Origin: Sphingobacteriales bacterium
GTDB lineage: Bacteria > Bacteroidota > Bacteroidia > Chitinophagales > JADIYW01
Assembly (NCBI GenBank): GCA_016721245.1
Contig: JADKIQ010000019.1
Location: 62,001 to 126,000, forward strand
Length of the DNA: 64,000 nt
Direction of reading: 5' to 3'
Shown piece by piece: positions 49,060 through 58,423 of this stretch (positions are counted from its first letter, which is position 1; every line of letters begins with the position of its first letter). The position numbers and the translations under genes were made by a program. Below the pieces are notes generated by a model, which saw nothing but the letters and a program-made list of their open reading frames with translations, ran no database searches and had not been told where the DNA came from.

Positions 49060-52000
49060 CTATTGTCCTGAAATAATAAATTCCTTTGAAAGAATAGTTG
49101 TTTGTGTATTGGTATCTGTAATTGTTATAAAATAAATTCCATTACTCAGAGATGCTGTCGGGATAGTAATTGTTTCTTCATTTTCGCTCAAGTTATAATC
49201 TGTATTATATACTATCTGTCCAAAATTATTGCAGATAGTAACTCTGTAATCAGATGAGTTGTAATTGGCAAAAGAAAGCTGCAAATTCCCATATGAAACA
49301 GGATTTGGAAAGAGCGTAACAGCAGGGTTTTTTGCGTCCGATATACGAATTACCAGGTTTTTTGAATAATGGAAAGTGTTATCGTTTTCAAGAATTTTTA
49401 AACGATAGTAATAGATGTCTGATAAATTTATTTCGTAGTCATCGGATAAATAATTGTTGATCAGTTTAGAGTTTCGGATTACCGGCACGGTTGCAATATC
49501 ATCAAATGAAATACCGTCCGTAGAGCGCTGAATAATATAATCTAAACCAGTAGATTCTGAGGCTGAAGACCAGTACAAATGGTTGTGATTAACGGCAAAG
49601 TTTCCATTAAAATTTATAAGCTCAACTTTTAGAACAAAATCTTTGGTTGTTTGGATATAATCTTCTACTTCGCCATTTAGCTTATTTCTTGCCCCATAAT
49701 CGCTAAACAGTAATGGACTCACACCCGATACAATAACCCTTAGTGCATACAGTGAAGACAAGTTCGACGGAGTTATTACATTTACAGGAATAACGATAGG
49801 TCCGGATACAAGAGCTGAATCGGCGTAAAACAGATCAGTCGCGTCTGTGAAATTGCCATTGTAATTCCAGTCGAACCACATGCCAAAATACACCATCTTT
49901 CCTGCTTGAGAACTGTTTAAAGTAACGTAATATGTATAGGTTTCGTTGATTGTTACAGAGTCTTGTGGCGGAAGCAGTACTCCATCGTCAAATAAATCTG
50001 CAGTGGCGGTGTTGTTTTGATGTGCAGTGCATTCAATATCCACTTTTGAACCCAGCCAGACAGGATGTTCATCACCTCTGATTTCATCAGGTATATTATC
50101 GTTGTTGTAATCACGGAATCGGATTGCACTGGCAAGCGGATAAGGATTTGGCAAATCACCCCAATCTACTCCGTTTATGTATACAGGATAATCTTCTACC
50201 TCACCGTCATCCTGATAAGAAATACTTCTTTCATCAATTGTTGTTGAAATATCGTCTTTAACTTTCTGGGTAGTTATTCTGAAGCGAGCATATGTCAATC
50301 CGGGAGAAAAAGTATTTCCGCATATAAGAGAACCTAAATTCCAGTTTAGTATGGCAAAGCTGTTGCCAATTGATTTTACATTTGCAGAGGTGTATTCCGT
50401 TGCTTCAAAAATACTGTCCTGATTTAAATCTATCCAGGCGTGAATGGTAGCCAGCGAATCAGTGTTATTGTAATAATTCACCGGCACATAAAAAATAGTA
50501 TCTGAATATGTCATGCTTAATGGAAGATAGATGGAGTCAATTCCGTCTTCGTCATCCGGAATGCCGCCACCCCCACATGGATTTGTCATAGCAAACAAAT
50601 CATCTCCATCAGCCATATAAGATGATAATGGATTTCTATCAGCTTCTACCAGACCACCAAACCTTAAATTCTGTATAACATGGTTTACAGCAGGATCTGT
50701 AGTTTCATATACATTTGGCACATCACCGAAATCTCCGATGGTAGTTGGTTCCCATAACACAATAAAATGTGCATCTCCTTCCTTGCCTGTTGTTTTAAAA
50801 GGGTCGAATGTGCCTGGATTGTTGTTTAATGGTGCGGTTAATCCTGTACCGCAATTTGAACCGAAAGTGGCCATTTCAGCACTGTGTATAGTGGTGGCAA
50901 GGCCTAATCTGCTTAAAGAATAATTGTATGATAAGTGATCAGCTGAATGTATGATACCGGTTTCTCCCAGGTAATCATCATAACACCCGCCAATATAAAT
51001 ACCATATTTTTCCTGTTTTAAATCTGTTGTCATAAAGGCGATGGATATATCATAACTATCGGATGAGCCAAGAGTGCTGTCATAATATACAGATGGTGGA
51101 TTGCTGTTGGTGCAGGGAAAATCAGAAGAAAGAGTAGTGCCAAACAGATATAGTTCTCCTCTGTTTTTATTAATGGCAATACAACCCGCATTGTCAATAT
51201 CAGTGCCACCAATGTAAGTTGATTTTGAGCCGATGGTTCCGCCTGTAATGAGTGCCTTGGTTATGGCTCCGTCTGAGTTTCCATCTAATGTGGAATCAAA
51301 CGTGCCTGTTACACCACCCGGTAATTTATTGGTTGCTGATTCTGAAGTAGTAGTAGTGTAATAGATGTAAAAGAAAGTACTGTCTAAGGCTAATGTAAGA
51401 CCGCTTTCTTCACCGCTGCCACCAAGGTATGAATACATTAAAAAGGAGGAGGGTGTAGCAGCAGTAGACGGTAAAGCACCAATCAAACCTTCCTGGTTGT
51501 TTCTGGTTAAATCAATTGGATTTACCAAAGCAGGAGCACCGGAAGCGCTGGTAGTGGATGTACAGAAAACTATTTTAGATTTATCAGTAGTGATATCTAT
51601 GTCGACAATATCTTCATTTCCGGATGAACCAAAAAATGTAGCCCAGTCTTTATTGTTATAATTTGCACCAGAAAATCGTGCGACATAGGCTTCATACCCG
51701 CTTCTTGTCGGATCAGGAACACCTGAAGATGGAACAAAATTAAGGCTGTCTGATGTGCCGCCCACGGTTGAATTACTATTACAGACTCCACCAACAAAAT
51801 AGTTTTCATCATCCAAAACGGAGATGGATGTAATCCCGCCTTTGCCCCACGCACGTGTTCCAAAATTGCCACTTAAGCCCGGTATTTTTGTAGAATATAA
51901 AAGTGAATTTAAAGTGCTGTTGAATACCGCAACCCAGCCTCTTCCGGAGTTGCTGTATGGGTTAACAAGAGGAAGTGAGCCCAATATCGTTGCGCAGTTT

Positions 52001-53115
52001 TTACCATCGTTGCAAGTGCTGTCAATACTTCCACCAATAATTACATTTCCATTTGGGAATAATTCAATGGATTTAATCGTAACATTATTTCCAAAATAAG
52101 TAAAAGCAGTACAAGTTGTGCCGGCTGCATCGATCTTGTATATAATTCCTTTTCTTTCGTTTACGCCGGGACCAATATCGTCATATCCAATCGCACTATC
52201 CCGATAACCTGTGGGTACGGATATATTAGTCGTTCCAATAACGTAAGATTCTCCGGTACATGGAACAATTTCAAGGCCGGAACAGTATGCATCAAAAATA
52301 GGTGCAACGTCAACATCGGCATCAAAATAGGAAGACCATACTATGGCAGGGTCAATAATTAACGGATAGTTATTATCGAATTCATTGTTGCAGGCAAGTA
52401 CATCCAGATTGTATCCTATGGTTTTGCTGTCGACAAACAAAAAATCCATAAGTATCTTTTTCTTCTGTCCGCGGATTACCTGATAGCACTCTGGAATTTG
52501 CATTTCAAGATCATGGTGTCTTAATCCGATAATGAGATTGTTTTTGTCATTTTTGCTTAGATTGTCTTGTCCTTCAAAGTGGATCTTTATTTTAGAAAAA
52601 TCAGCACCGGGTGCCACTATCCAGTCAAATTCTACAGTTTTATTTTCAGTGCTGTATAATCGAAGATCTATCCCGTCGTAAACATTTTTAATAGTTAATT
52701 CTCCGTAAACCGGAATATCGGTTATAGCATGCAAAGGATTGTTGTCTGTCCAGTAATTATACTTTGCAGACAGTTCATTGGATGGTTCAATATTAAAACC
52801 AGTATTGCCTCCTGGAAAAGAGATTTCTACCGAGTGAGATGTGATGTCACTTAAGGGATCACATTGAAAAACATTAAGTTTTATTTTATTGTTTTCCAGA
52901 TACATCGAACCAAATGTCGTTATAAATCCATAGGACACTTTTGATGACATTTGGCCCTTATTTCGCTCAAATTTTATTGTATTAAAGGAGGTTTTAATAG
53001 CCTCGGTTTGCTTTTCTGGTAAAGGAGAAGCACATAAGATTTCAAGGCTGCTTACAGATAAGCAGATGAACAGACGCAATAGTATTGCACCTGTTCTGGT
53101 GTAAATATTTTTCAT
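49060..53115 (-). CDS. Large T9SS-secreted surface protein with SBBP-like repeats and GEVED domains
   Basis: A 1351-residue secreted protein. After a signal peptide (about 1-30) comes a DUF7948-like region (KFERNKGQMSSKVSYGFITT; FDWIVAPGADFSKIKIHFEG; DPAIVWSSYF, to about 265), then SBBP-type beta-propeller repeats (about 270-780, with VGGVCNSNSTVGG, ATFFGSSGNEDIVDI, SYLGGSGEESGLTLALD), two GEVED domains ending YQDDGEVEDYPVYI and KLNGEVEDYIQTTKDF (about 880-1160), and a C-terminal T9SS type A sorting domain (FPNPVSYGNLQLSF to the end). Long low-GC surface protein; role probably adhesion or substrate binding. Single-gene unit. Confidence 0.9.
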   Translation of the reverse strand: MKNIYTRTGAILLRLFICLSVSSLEILCASPLPEKQTEAIKTSFNTIKFERNKGQMSSKVSYGFITTFGSMYLENNKIKLNVFQCDPLSDITSHSVEISFPGGNTGFNIEPSNELSAKYNYWTDNNPLHAITDIPVYGELTIKNVYDGIDLRLYSTENKTVEFDWIVAPGADFSKIKIHFEGQDNLSKNDKNNLIIGLRHHDLEMQIPECYQVIRGQKKKILMDFLFVDSKTIGYNLDVLACNNEFDNNYPLIIDPAIVWSSYFDADVDVAPIFDAYCSGLEIVPCTGESYVIGTTNISVPTGYRDSAIGYDDIGPGVNERKGIIYKIDAAGTTCTAFTYFGNNVTIKSIELFPNGNVIIGGSIDSTCNDGKNCATILGSLPLVNPYSNSGRGWVAVFNSTLNSLLYSTKIPGLSGNFGTRAWGKGGITSISVLDDENYFVGGVCNSNSTVGGTSDSLNFVPSSGVPDPTRSGYEAYVARFSGANYNNKDWATFFGSSGNEDIVDIDITTDKSKIVFCTSTTSASGAPALVNPIDLTRNNQEGLIGALPSTAATPSSFLMYSYLGGSGEESGLTLALDSTFFYIYYTTTTSESATNKLPGGVTGTFDSTLDGNSDGAITKALITGGTIGSKSTYIGGTDIDNAGCIAINKNRGELYLFGTTLSSDFPCTNSNPPSVYYDSTLGSSDSYDISIAFMTTDLKQEKYGIYIGGCYDDYLGETGIIHSADHLSYNYSLSRLGLATTIHSAEMATFGSNCGTGLTAPLNNNPGTFDPFKTTGKEGDAHFIVLWEPTTIGDFGDVPNVYETTDPAVNHVIQNLRFGGLVEADRNPLSSYMADGDDLFAMTNPCGGGGIPDDEDGIDSIYLPLSMTYSDTIFYVPVNYYNNTDSLATIHAWIDLNQDSIFEATEYTSANVKSIGNSFAILNWNLGSLICGNTFSPGLTYARFRITTQKVKDDISTTIDERSISYQDDGEVEDYPVYINGVDWGDLPNPYPLASAIRFRDYNNDNIPDEIRGDEHPVWLGSKVDIECTAHQNNTATADLFDDGVLLPPQDSVTINETYTYYVTLNSSQAGKMVYFGMWFDWNYNGNFTDATDLFYADSALVSGPIVIPVNVITPSNLSSLYALRVIVSGVSPLLFSDYGARNKLNGEVEDYIQTTKDFVLKVELINFNGNFAVNHNHLYWSSASESTGLDYIIQRSTDGISFDDIATVPVIRNSKLINNYLSDDYEINLSDIYYYRLKILENDNTFHYSKNLVIRISDAKNPAVTLFPNPVSYGNLQLSFANYNSSDYRVTICNNFGQIVYNTDYNLSENEETITIPTASLSNGIYFITITDTNTQTTILSKEFIISGQ

Positions 53116-53277
53116 ATAAAGGGTTTTTATACGGCTGACTAAGGTTAATCAGAGTTATTGGATTTGTCAACGATTGTATAGTTATTTAACACCTGTAAAT
53201 CATTGATTTTGACTAATATCAAGGTATAGACAATTGAAATTGAGGCGCTTTGATTGTCGAAATAAGGTTAAATTTAC

Positions 53278-53297
53278 TTCCAATGCATGCATTGGAA
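53278..53297. promoter_or_regulatory. 20-bp perfect palindrome upstream of aceB
   Basis: TTCCAATGCATGCATTGGAA is a perfect palindrome about 95 bp before the malate synthase start. A second, smaller one (TAGGT-AAC-ACCTA) is at 53320-53332. Both are candidate operators of the glyoxylate genes. Confidence 0.5.
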
Positions 53298-53391
53298 ATA
53301 ACAACCTTATATTAAACTTTAGGTAACACCTATAATTCGGCATTCTTTTTTACAATTCGTAAATTCGCTCACACAATTTACTTTTTTAAGA

Positions 53392-54984
53392 ATGTCAGCA
53401 TATCAAACACCGGAAGGAATCGAAATTAAAGGCAAATTCACCCCTGAATATGCCGAAATCTTAACACCAGAAGCTTTGGCATTTTTTGCCAAATTGCAAC
53501 GCAAACACAATGCGCGCAGAAAAGAATTACTGCAAAAACGTGTAGTAAGACAAGTTAGACTGGACGCAGGTGAGTTACCGGACTTTTTACCGGAAACCAA
53601 ATCCATCAGAGAATCTGACTGGACAGTGGCGCCTTGCCCTGCGGATATTCAGGATAGAAGAGTGGAAATCACCGGTCCTGTAGATCGCAAAATGATTATC
53701 AATGCGCTGAATTCCGGTGCAAAAGTATTCATGGCAGATTTTGAAGATTCAAACGCGCCAACGTGGGAAAATAATATCTCCGGACAAATCAATTTAAAAG
53801 ACGCCAATAACAAAACGATTTCTTTGGAGTCAAATGGCAAATCCTATAAATTAAATGAAACAATAGCTGCTTTATTTGTTCGTCCGCGCGGCTGGCATTT
53901 ACTGGAGAAACATGTGTTGGTGGATGGTGAGCAGGCGAGTGGTTCTATCTGGGATTTTGCCTTGTACTTTTTCCATAATGCCAAACAAAGAGTAGCAAGC
54001 GGCAGCGGTGTTTATTTCTATCTCCCTAAAATGGAATCACATTTAGAAGCTCGTTTGTGGAACGATATTTTTGTAGATGCTCAAAATGAATTAGGTATTC
54101 CTCAAGGTTCTATCAAAGCAACTGTTTTGATTGAAACAATAGTTGCCACTTTTGAACTGAACGAGATCTTATTTGAATTAAAAGAACACTCTGCAGGTTT
54201 GAACTGTGGACGTTGGGATTATATTTTCTCATTCATCAAAAGAACGGTAAAAAACAAACAATTTTTAGTGCCTGATAGAATGCAGGTTACGATGACGACG
54301 CATTTCTTAAAATCATATTCAGAATTAGTAATTCAAACTTGCCACAAACGCAATGCATTTGCGATGGGTGGTATGGCTGCACAAATTCCGATTAAAGACA
54401 ATCCGGAAGCGAACGAAGTGGCACTGGCAAAAGTGCGTGCAGATAAAGAACGTGAAGCAAAAGCAGGTCACGACGGAACTTGGGTGGCACATCCGGGATT
54501 GGTGCAAATCGCCATGGATGAATTCAACAAATATATGCCTACACCTAATCAGATTTTTAACAAACGTGAAGATGTAAGCGTAACGGCTGCTGATTTATTA
54601 GCAGTTCCAAAAGGAACCATCACTTTAGGTGGTTTGAAAAACAATATCGATGTTGGAATTCAATATTTAGAAGCATGGTTGCGTGGTAATGGTTGCGTGC
54701 CTATCCATAACTTGATGGAAGATGCAGCAACAGCTGAGATTTCCCGTACACAGGTATGGCAATGGGTACACCACGAAGATGCAAAATTAGATGATGGCAC
54801 AAAAGTAACAGCTGAGTTAGTTCAACAATTAATCGATGAACAAAAAGCAGCTTACAAAGCAAGTTTAGGAGATAAATATGCGACATCTAAATTTGATTTG
54901 GCTACAGAATTATTTACCAAAATGAGCTTGCAGGATACACTGGAAGAATTTTTAACCCTGGAAGCTTACAATTATATAGACTAA
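53392..54984 (+). CDS. aceB: Malate synthase A
   Basis: Condenses glyoxylate with acetyl-CoA to malate. The 530-residue isoform A is recognisable by GAKVFMADFEDSNAPTWENN, FVRPRGWHL, MESHLEARLWNDIF, the glyoxylate-binding GLNCGRWDYIFSFIK, and MEDAATAEISRTQVWQWVHH near the C-terminus. Followed after 5 bases by a small lipoprotein gene and then isocitrate lyase, so it forms the glyoxylate-shunt operon. Confidence 0.97.
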   Translation: MSAYQTPEGIEIKGKFTPEYAEILTPEALAFFAKLQRKHNARRKELLQKRVVRQVRLDAGELPDFLPETKSIRESDWTVAPCPADIQDRRVEITGPVDRKMIINALNSGAKVFMADFEDSNAPTWENNISGQINLKDANNKTISLESNGKSYKLNETIAALFVRPRGWHLLEKHVLVDGEQASGSIWDFALYFFHNAKQRVASGSGVYFYLPKMESHLEARLWNDIFVDAQNELGIPQGSIKATVLIETIVATFELNEILFELKEHSAGLNCGRWDYIFSFIKRTVKNKQFLVPDRMQVTMTTHFLKSYSELVIQTCHKRNAFAMGGMAAQIPIKDNPEANEVALAKVRADKEREAKAGHDGTWVAHPGLVQIAMDEFNKYMPTPNQIFNKREDVSVTAADLLAVPKGTITLGGLKNNIDVGIQYLEAWLRGNGCVPIHNLMEDAATAEISRTQVWQWVHHEDAKLDDGTKVTAELVQQLIDEQKAAYKASLGDKYATSKFDLATELFTKMSLQDTLEEFLTLEAYNYID

Positions 54985-54989
54985 GGAGT

Positions 54990-55385
54990 ATGCAAAAAAT
55001 AGTTTTAATAGTTTTGGTTGTTAGTGTGTTTACCGCTTGTAAATCACAGGAAGAACAATCGGCAAGTACTGCAGTAGAAACGATTGCAGACTCCATGCAA
55101 ACACCTGAACCGCCCGCAACTGCAGGAAAATTAGCAGCAACGGCAACTGATGAAGTGGAAGGAAAAGAGGGTAAAATAATTTCTTTTATATATGACAACA
55201 ATGCATCCAGTGTTTCTTTTGAATTAGATGGAAAGCAAGTTGTTTTAACATCTAAAGAAAAGATTTCTGATATGCCGGCAGCAAATGGCAGAACCTATTC
55301 AAACGAGGAATTTACCTACAATAATAAAGATGGAATTAAGCTGACGGACAAAAAAGGTAAACTGATTTTTGAAGAAAAGCAATAA
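54990..55385 (+). CDS. Hypothetical lipoprotein between aceB and aceA
   Basis: A 131-residue lipoprotein: MQKIVLIVLVVSVFTAC has a clear lipobox (VFTAC), then a Thr/Ala/Pro-rich linker and a small beta-rich domain (about 50-131; IISFIYDNNASSVSFELDGK, SNEEFTYNNKDGIKLTDKKG). The domain has the look of the MliC/PliC lysozyme-inhibitor family (C-terminal FTYxxxGxxLTxxxG-like pattern, although without the usual cysteines). Tucked between the two glyoxylate genes. That relationship is inference. Confidence 0.7.
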   Translation: MQKIVLIVLVVSVFTACKSQEEQSASTAVETIADSMQTPEPPATAGKLAATATDEVEGKEGKIISFIYDNNASSVSFELDGKQVVLTSKEKISDMPAANGRTYSNEEFTYNNKDGIKLTDKKGKLIFEEKQ

Positions 55386-55432
55386 TAATAATTACAAAAC
55401 TCTTTATTTATAAATTCAATAACTTAATAAAA

Positions 55433-56716
55433 ATGGCAACAAAACAAGAAAGAGCGGAAGCTCTAAAAAAAGATTGGGCAACTAATCCGCGTTGGAAAGA
55501 CGTTAAAAGAGATTACACAGCTGAAGAAGTAATTAACATCAGCGGTTCTGTTCAAATTGAATACACTCTGGCTAAAAACGGAGCTGAAAAATTATGGAAT
55601 AAATTACACACCGATGACTGGGTTGCCGGTTTAGGTGCTTTTAACGGTAATCAGGCTATTCAGGAAGTTACGGCTGGTATGAAAGCTATTTATCTTTCAG
55701 GTTGGCAGGTAGCTGCAGATGCTAACTTATCTGCAGAAATGTATCCGGATCAATCTTTATATCCTGCGAACTCAGTTCCAATGGTAGTTAAACGTATCAA
55801 CAACTCTCTGATGCGTCGTGACCAAATCGAATATTTGGATGGCGAACCAACACGCGACTGGATGGTTCCAATCGTTGCCGATGCTGAAGCTGGTTTTGGT
55901 GGTAACCTGAACGCTTATGAATTAATGAAACAGATGATTGAAGCGGGTGCTGCAGGTGTTCACTGGGAAGACCAGTTAGCTTCTGCTAAAAAATGCGGTC
56001 ACTTAGGTGGTAAAGTATTAGTGCCAACACAAGAAGCTATCAATAAATTATCGGCTGCTCGTTTGGCTGCTGACGTTTGCGGAACTTCAACATTAGTGAT
56101 TGCTCGTACAGATGCTGAAGCTGCGAACTTAATTACATCTGATATCGATCCACGTGATACAAAATTCATCATCGAAGGAAAACGTGCACCTGAAGGTTTT
56201 TACTATGTTAAAAACGGTTTAGAGCAAGGTATCGACAGAGGTTTATCGTATGCACCTTATGCTGACTTAATTTGGATGGAAACAGGAAATCCTGATTTAG
56301 GTATGGCAAGAGAATTTGCACAAGGTATCCACGCAAAATATCCAGGAAAAATGTTGGCGTACAACTGTTCACCTTCATTCAACTGGGCAAAATACATGGA
56401 CGTGAAAGCAATGACTACTTTCCGTGAAGATTTAGCGGCAATGGGTTACAAATTCCAATTCATCACATTAGCTGGTTTCCACGCTAACAACACCGTTATG
56501 TTCGAATTAAGTAAAGCATACATGGAAAGAGGTATGGCAGGTTACTCTGAGTTACAACAAAGAGAATTTGCATTGGAGTCTGCAGGCTTCCAGGCAATCA
56601 AACACCAGTCATTTGTTGGTACAGGTTACTTCGATGCTATCCAGCAGGTTTGTCAGCAAGGACAATCTTCTACTACTGCATTGGCTGGTTCTACAGAAGC
56701 AGAACAATTCCATTGA
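55433..56716 (+). CDS. aceA: Isocitrate lyase
   Basis: Cleaves isocitrate to succinate and glyoxylate. The 427-residue enzyme has the catalytic signature KKCGHLGGKV (with the active-site cysteine), VPIVADAEAGFGGNLNAYEL for substrate and Mg binding, IARTDAEAANLI, and the C-terminal lid NCSPSFNWAKYM. The length is that of the short bacterial form. Codon use is strongly biased, suggesting high expression. Confidence 0.97.
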   Translation: MATKQERAEALKKDWATNPRWKDVKRDYTAEEVINISGSVQIEYTLAKNGAEKLWNKLHTDDWVAGLGAFNGNQAIQEVTAGMKAIYLSGWQVAADANLSAEMYPDQSLYPANSVPMVVKRINNSLMRRDQIEYLDGEPTRDWMVPIVADAEAGFGGNLNAYELMKQMIEAGAAGVHWEDQLASAKKCGHLGGKVLVPTQEAINKLSAARLAADVCGTSTLVIARTDAEAANLITSDIDPRDTKFIIEGKRAPEGFYYVKNGLEQGIDRGLSYAPYADLIWMETGNPDLGMAREFAQGIHAKYPGKMLAYNCSPSFNWAKYMDVKAMTTFREDLAAMGYKFQFITLAGFHANNTVMFELSKAYMERGMAGYSELQQREFALESAGFQAIKHQSFVGTGYFDAIQQVCQQGQSSTTALAGSTEAEQFH

Positions 56717-56745
56717 TGTCATGCTGAACTTATTTCAGCATCTAC
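56716..56745. repeat. REP-like palindrome after aceA
   Basis: ATGCTGAA-CTTAT-TTCAGCAT within the longer GTCATGCTGAACTTATTTCA element, next to the terminator. The type is a widely dispersed bacterial REP-like unit, from general memory. A read-through ORF over it gives only the trivial peptide VMLNLFQHL. Confidence 0.5.
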
Positions 56746-56755
56746 ATAATAAAAA

Positions 56756-56787
56756 AATGCGCTCAACTAATGTTGAGCGCATTTTTT
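56756..56787 (+). terminator. aceA terminator
   Basis: Perfect 12-bp stem AATGCGCTCAAC-TAAT-GTTGAGCGCATT followed by T-run; A-run before it serves the convergent gene at 56786. Confidence 0.92.
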
Positions 56788-58297
56788 ATTTATAAAGCAT
56801 AGATATGCTAGATTTCTTTGCCAGTTTGCTGTTTATCCAGTCTATCCAGTCGAAATAGTTAAAGGCGTATTTTTCCAGCGAATGGCTCTTTGTATTTTCT
56901 AAGGAGGTTTTCAGATTTTGTAATGATCTTTCTAAATCAAGCGTATAGTTTTTTTCTTTTGAAAAGAATTTCAGGATAAGATTTTCCGTTTCGAAAGCGG
57001 AAGACTGTTTTTTAAAATAGTACTGAACACTGGCGCGCTTGTAATGAATATAAGAATAATTCTTAAGTTCAAAATGTATCAGAAGATTCAGTAGTTTGGC
57101 AAAGTTATACAGGTCCGGTCTTTCGTCTTCCGTATATTCATTCAGCAGTGTATTTATCTTTTTTATGGCATTGTCAAAATTCCCGACAGTAAAATAATAG
57201 TAGCCCAGCATGTATAAGAAGGTAATTTTATATGAAGGCGTCAGGATGTCTTTATGTTTCTTCAGACCGTTTTCGACATCATTTATAACTGCACTTGCTT
57301 TTGAGAATTGTTTTTGTTGCAGATACCTGGAAAGTTCTATACTGTAAGAGAAATTAAAGATTTGAGTGGAAACCCGAAAGTAATAGAGCTTGTCAGTATG
57401 AATGGAAATATTTCTTACGTTCTCCAGTTCCCGGTAAAACAGCTTATCCGGCATATCTTTCGAAATGGAAATAATACGCGCATAGGTGCTTACATATTCC
57501 ACCAGATGTTCTTCCTTATAAAGTGGACTACTTTCGAACAGTGAAATTATTTTTTTGTTTTGCTGTAATTCTTCTTTTTTATTTCCATGTACGTAACACC
57601 ACATTGCATAAATCTGATAATATTTTATTTTTCCGTCAATAGAAGAAGACTTACTATCATGTACCAGCAACGGATGTTTCATCAGTGTATCAAATTCTTT
57701 TATTTTACGGATGTTCCTCGTTTTTGCCGCTTCAATCCTGATTTGATTGGCCTGGTTGTACAAGGTATAATACTCAATGATTATCTGTAATGTCTTGTTG
57801 ATTTCCGCCATGTCGCGGATGATTTCGCTTTCCGTTCTTTTGTGTACAGGATGGTGATTGTACACTAGTTTTTCGTACTGCATTATTTTTAACAGGGACG
57901 AAAATAATTCCGTATTTCTTGCAATAGCAGCGGCTTTATAAATCTCTTTCATACATTGTGTGAAGAGCCCTTTATAGTATAAAATTTCAATAGCAGAAAT
58001 ACTTTCATTTAAGATGATCTGGGCGGATTTTCCTGAATGAAAAAGCACCAGACTTTTTAAAATCAGCTGATACAGGAAATTCATATCTGCTTTAAAGTAG
58101 GTCGTTTCTTTGTTTAATAATTTTAGGGTGGATGTCAATTCGTCTGCATCGTAGGTTTCCATTTTGTCCAAAATATCAAATAGTACCGTGTACTTATTTT
58201 CTCCGTCAATAATATGCCGTGAACTGTAAATTTTGAATTGTCTTTTTTCTGACATATTCAATGCTTTAATTAGTTCATATACATTAGGATGTTTCAT
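56786..58297 (-). CDS. Hypothetical helical-repeat protein
   Basis: A 503-residue protein without a signal peptide. It opens MKHPNVYELIKALNMSEKRQFKIYSSR and continues as paired helices with Leu/Tyr periodicity (for example YMLGYYYFTVGNFDNAIKKI near 360, which is TPR-like). No catalytic motif is seen. TPR-like scaffold proteins of about 500 residues are common in Chitinophagia. Convergent with aceA and divergent from the next gene. Function unknown. Confidence 0.7.
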   Translation of the reverse strand: MKHPNVYELIKALNMSEKRQFKIYSSRHIIDGENKYTVLFDILDKMETYDADELTSTLKLLNKETTYFKADMNFLYQLILKSLVLFHSGKSAQIILNESISAIEILYYKGLFTQCMKEIYKAAAIARNTELFSSLLKIMQYEKLVYNHHPVHKRTESEIIRDMAEINKTLQIIIEYYTLYNQANQIRIEAAKTRNIRKIKEFDTLMKHPLLVHDSKSSSIDGKIKYYQIYAMWCYVHGNKKEELQQNKKIISLFESSPLYKEEHLVEYVSTYARIISISKDMPDKLFYRELENVRNISIHTDKLYYFRVSTQIFNFSYSIELSRYLQQKQFSKASAVINDVENGLKKHKDILTPSYKITFLYMLGYYYFTVGNFDNAIKKINTLLNEYTEDERPDLYNFAKLLNLLIHFELKNYSYIHYKRASVQYYFKKQSSAFETENLILKFFSKEKNYTLDLERSLQNLKTSLENTKSHSLEKYAFNYFDWIDWINSKLAKKSSISMLYK

Positions 58298-58423
58298 TTA
58301 GCAGTAAAATCAGACTTACTAAAAATAGCTTCTTTTAATCGGTATTCCAAATTGTTATTGTTTAATTTTAGACTTATAAAGCAGAAACTAAAAGTCCCTT
58401 ATTTATTATTTAAAAATAATGTC

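Noticed and set aside
56568..56795. 75-codon ORF overlapping the end of aceA
   Set aside because: It is a shadow of aceA plus the REP-like palindrome (VMLNLFQHL peptide) and the terminator.
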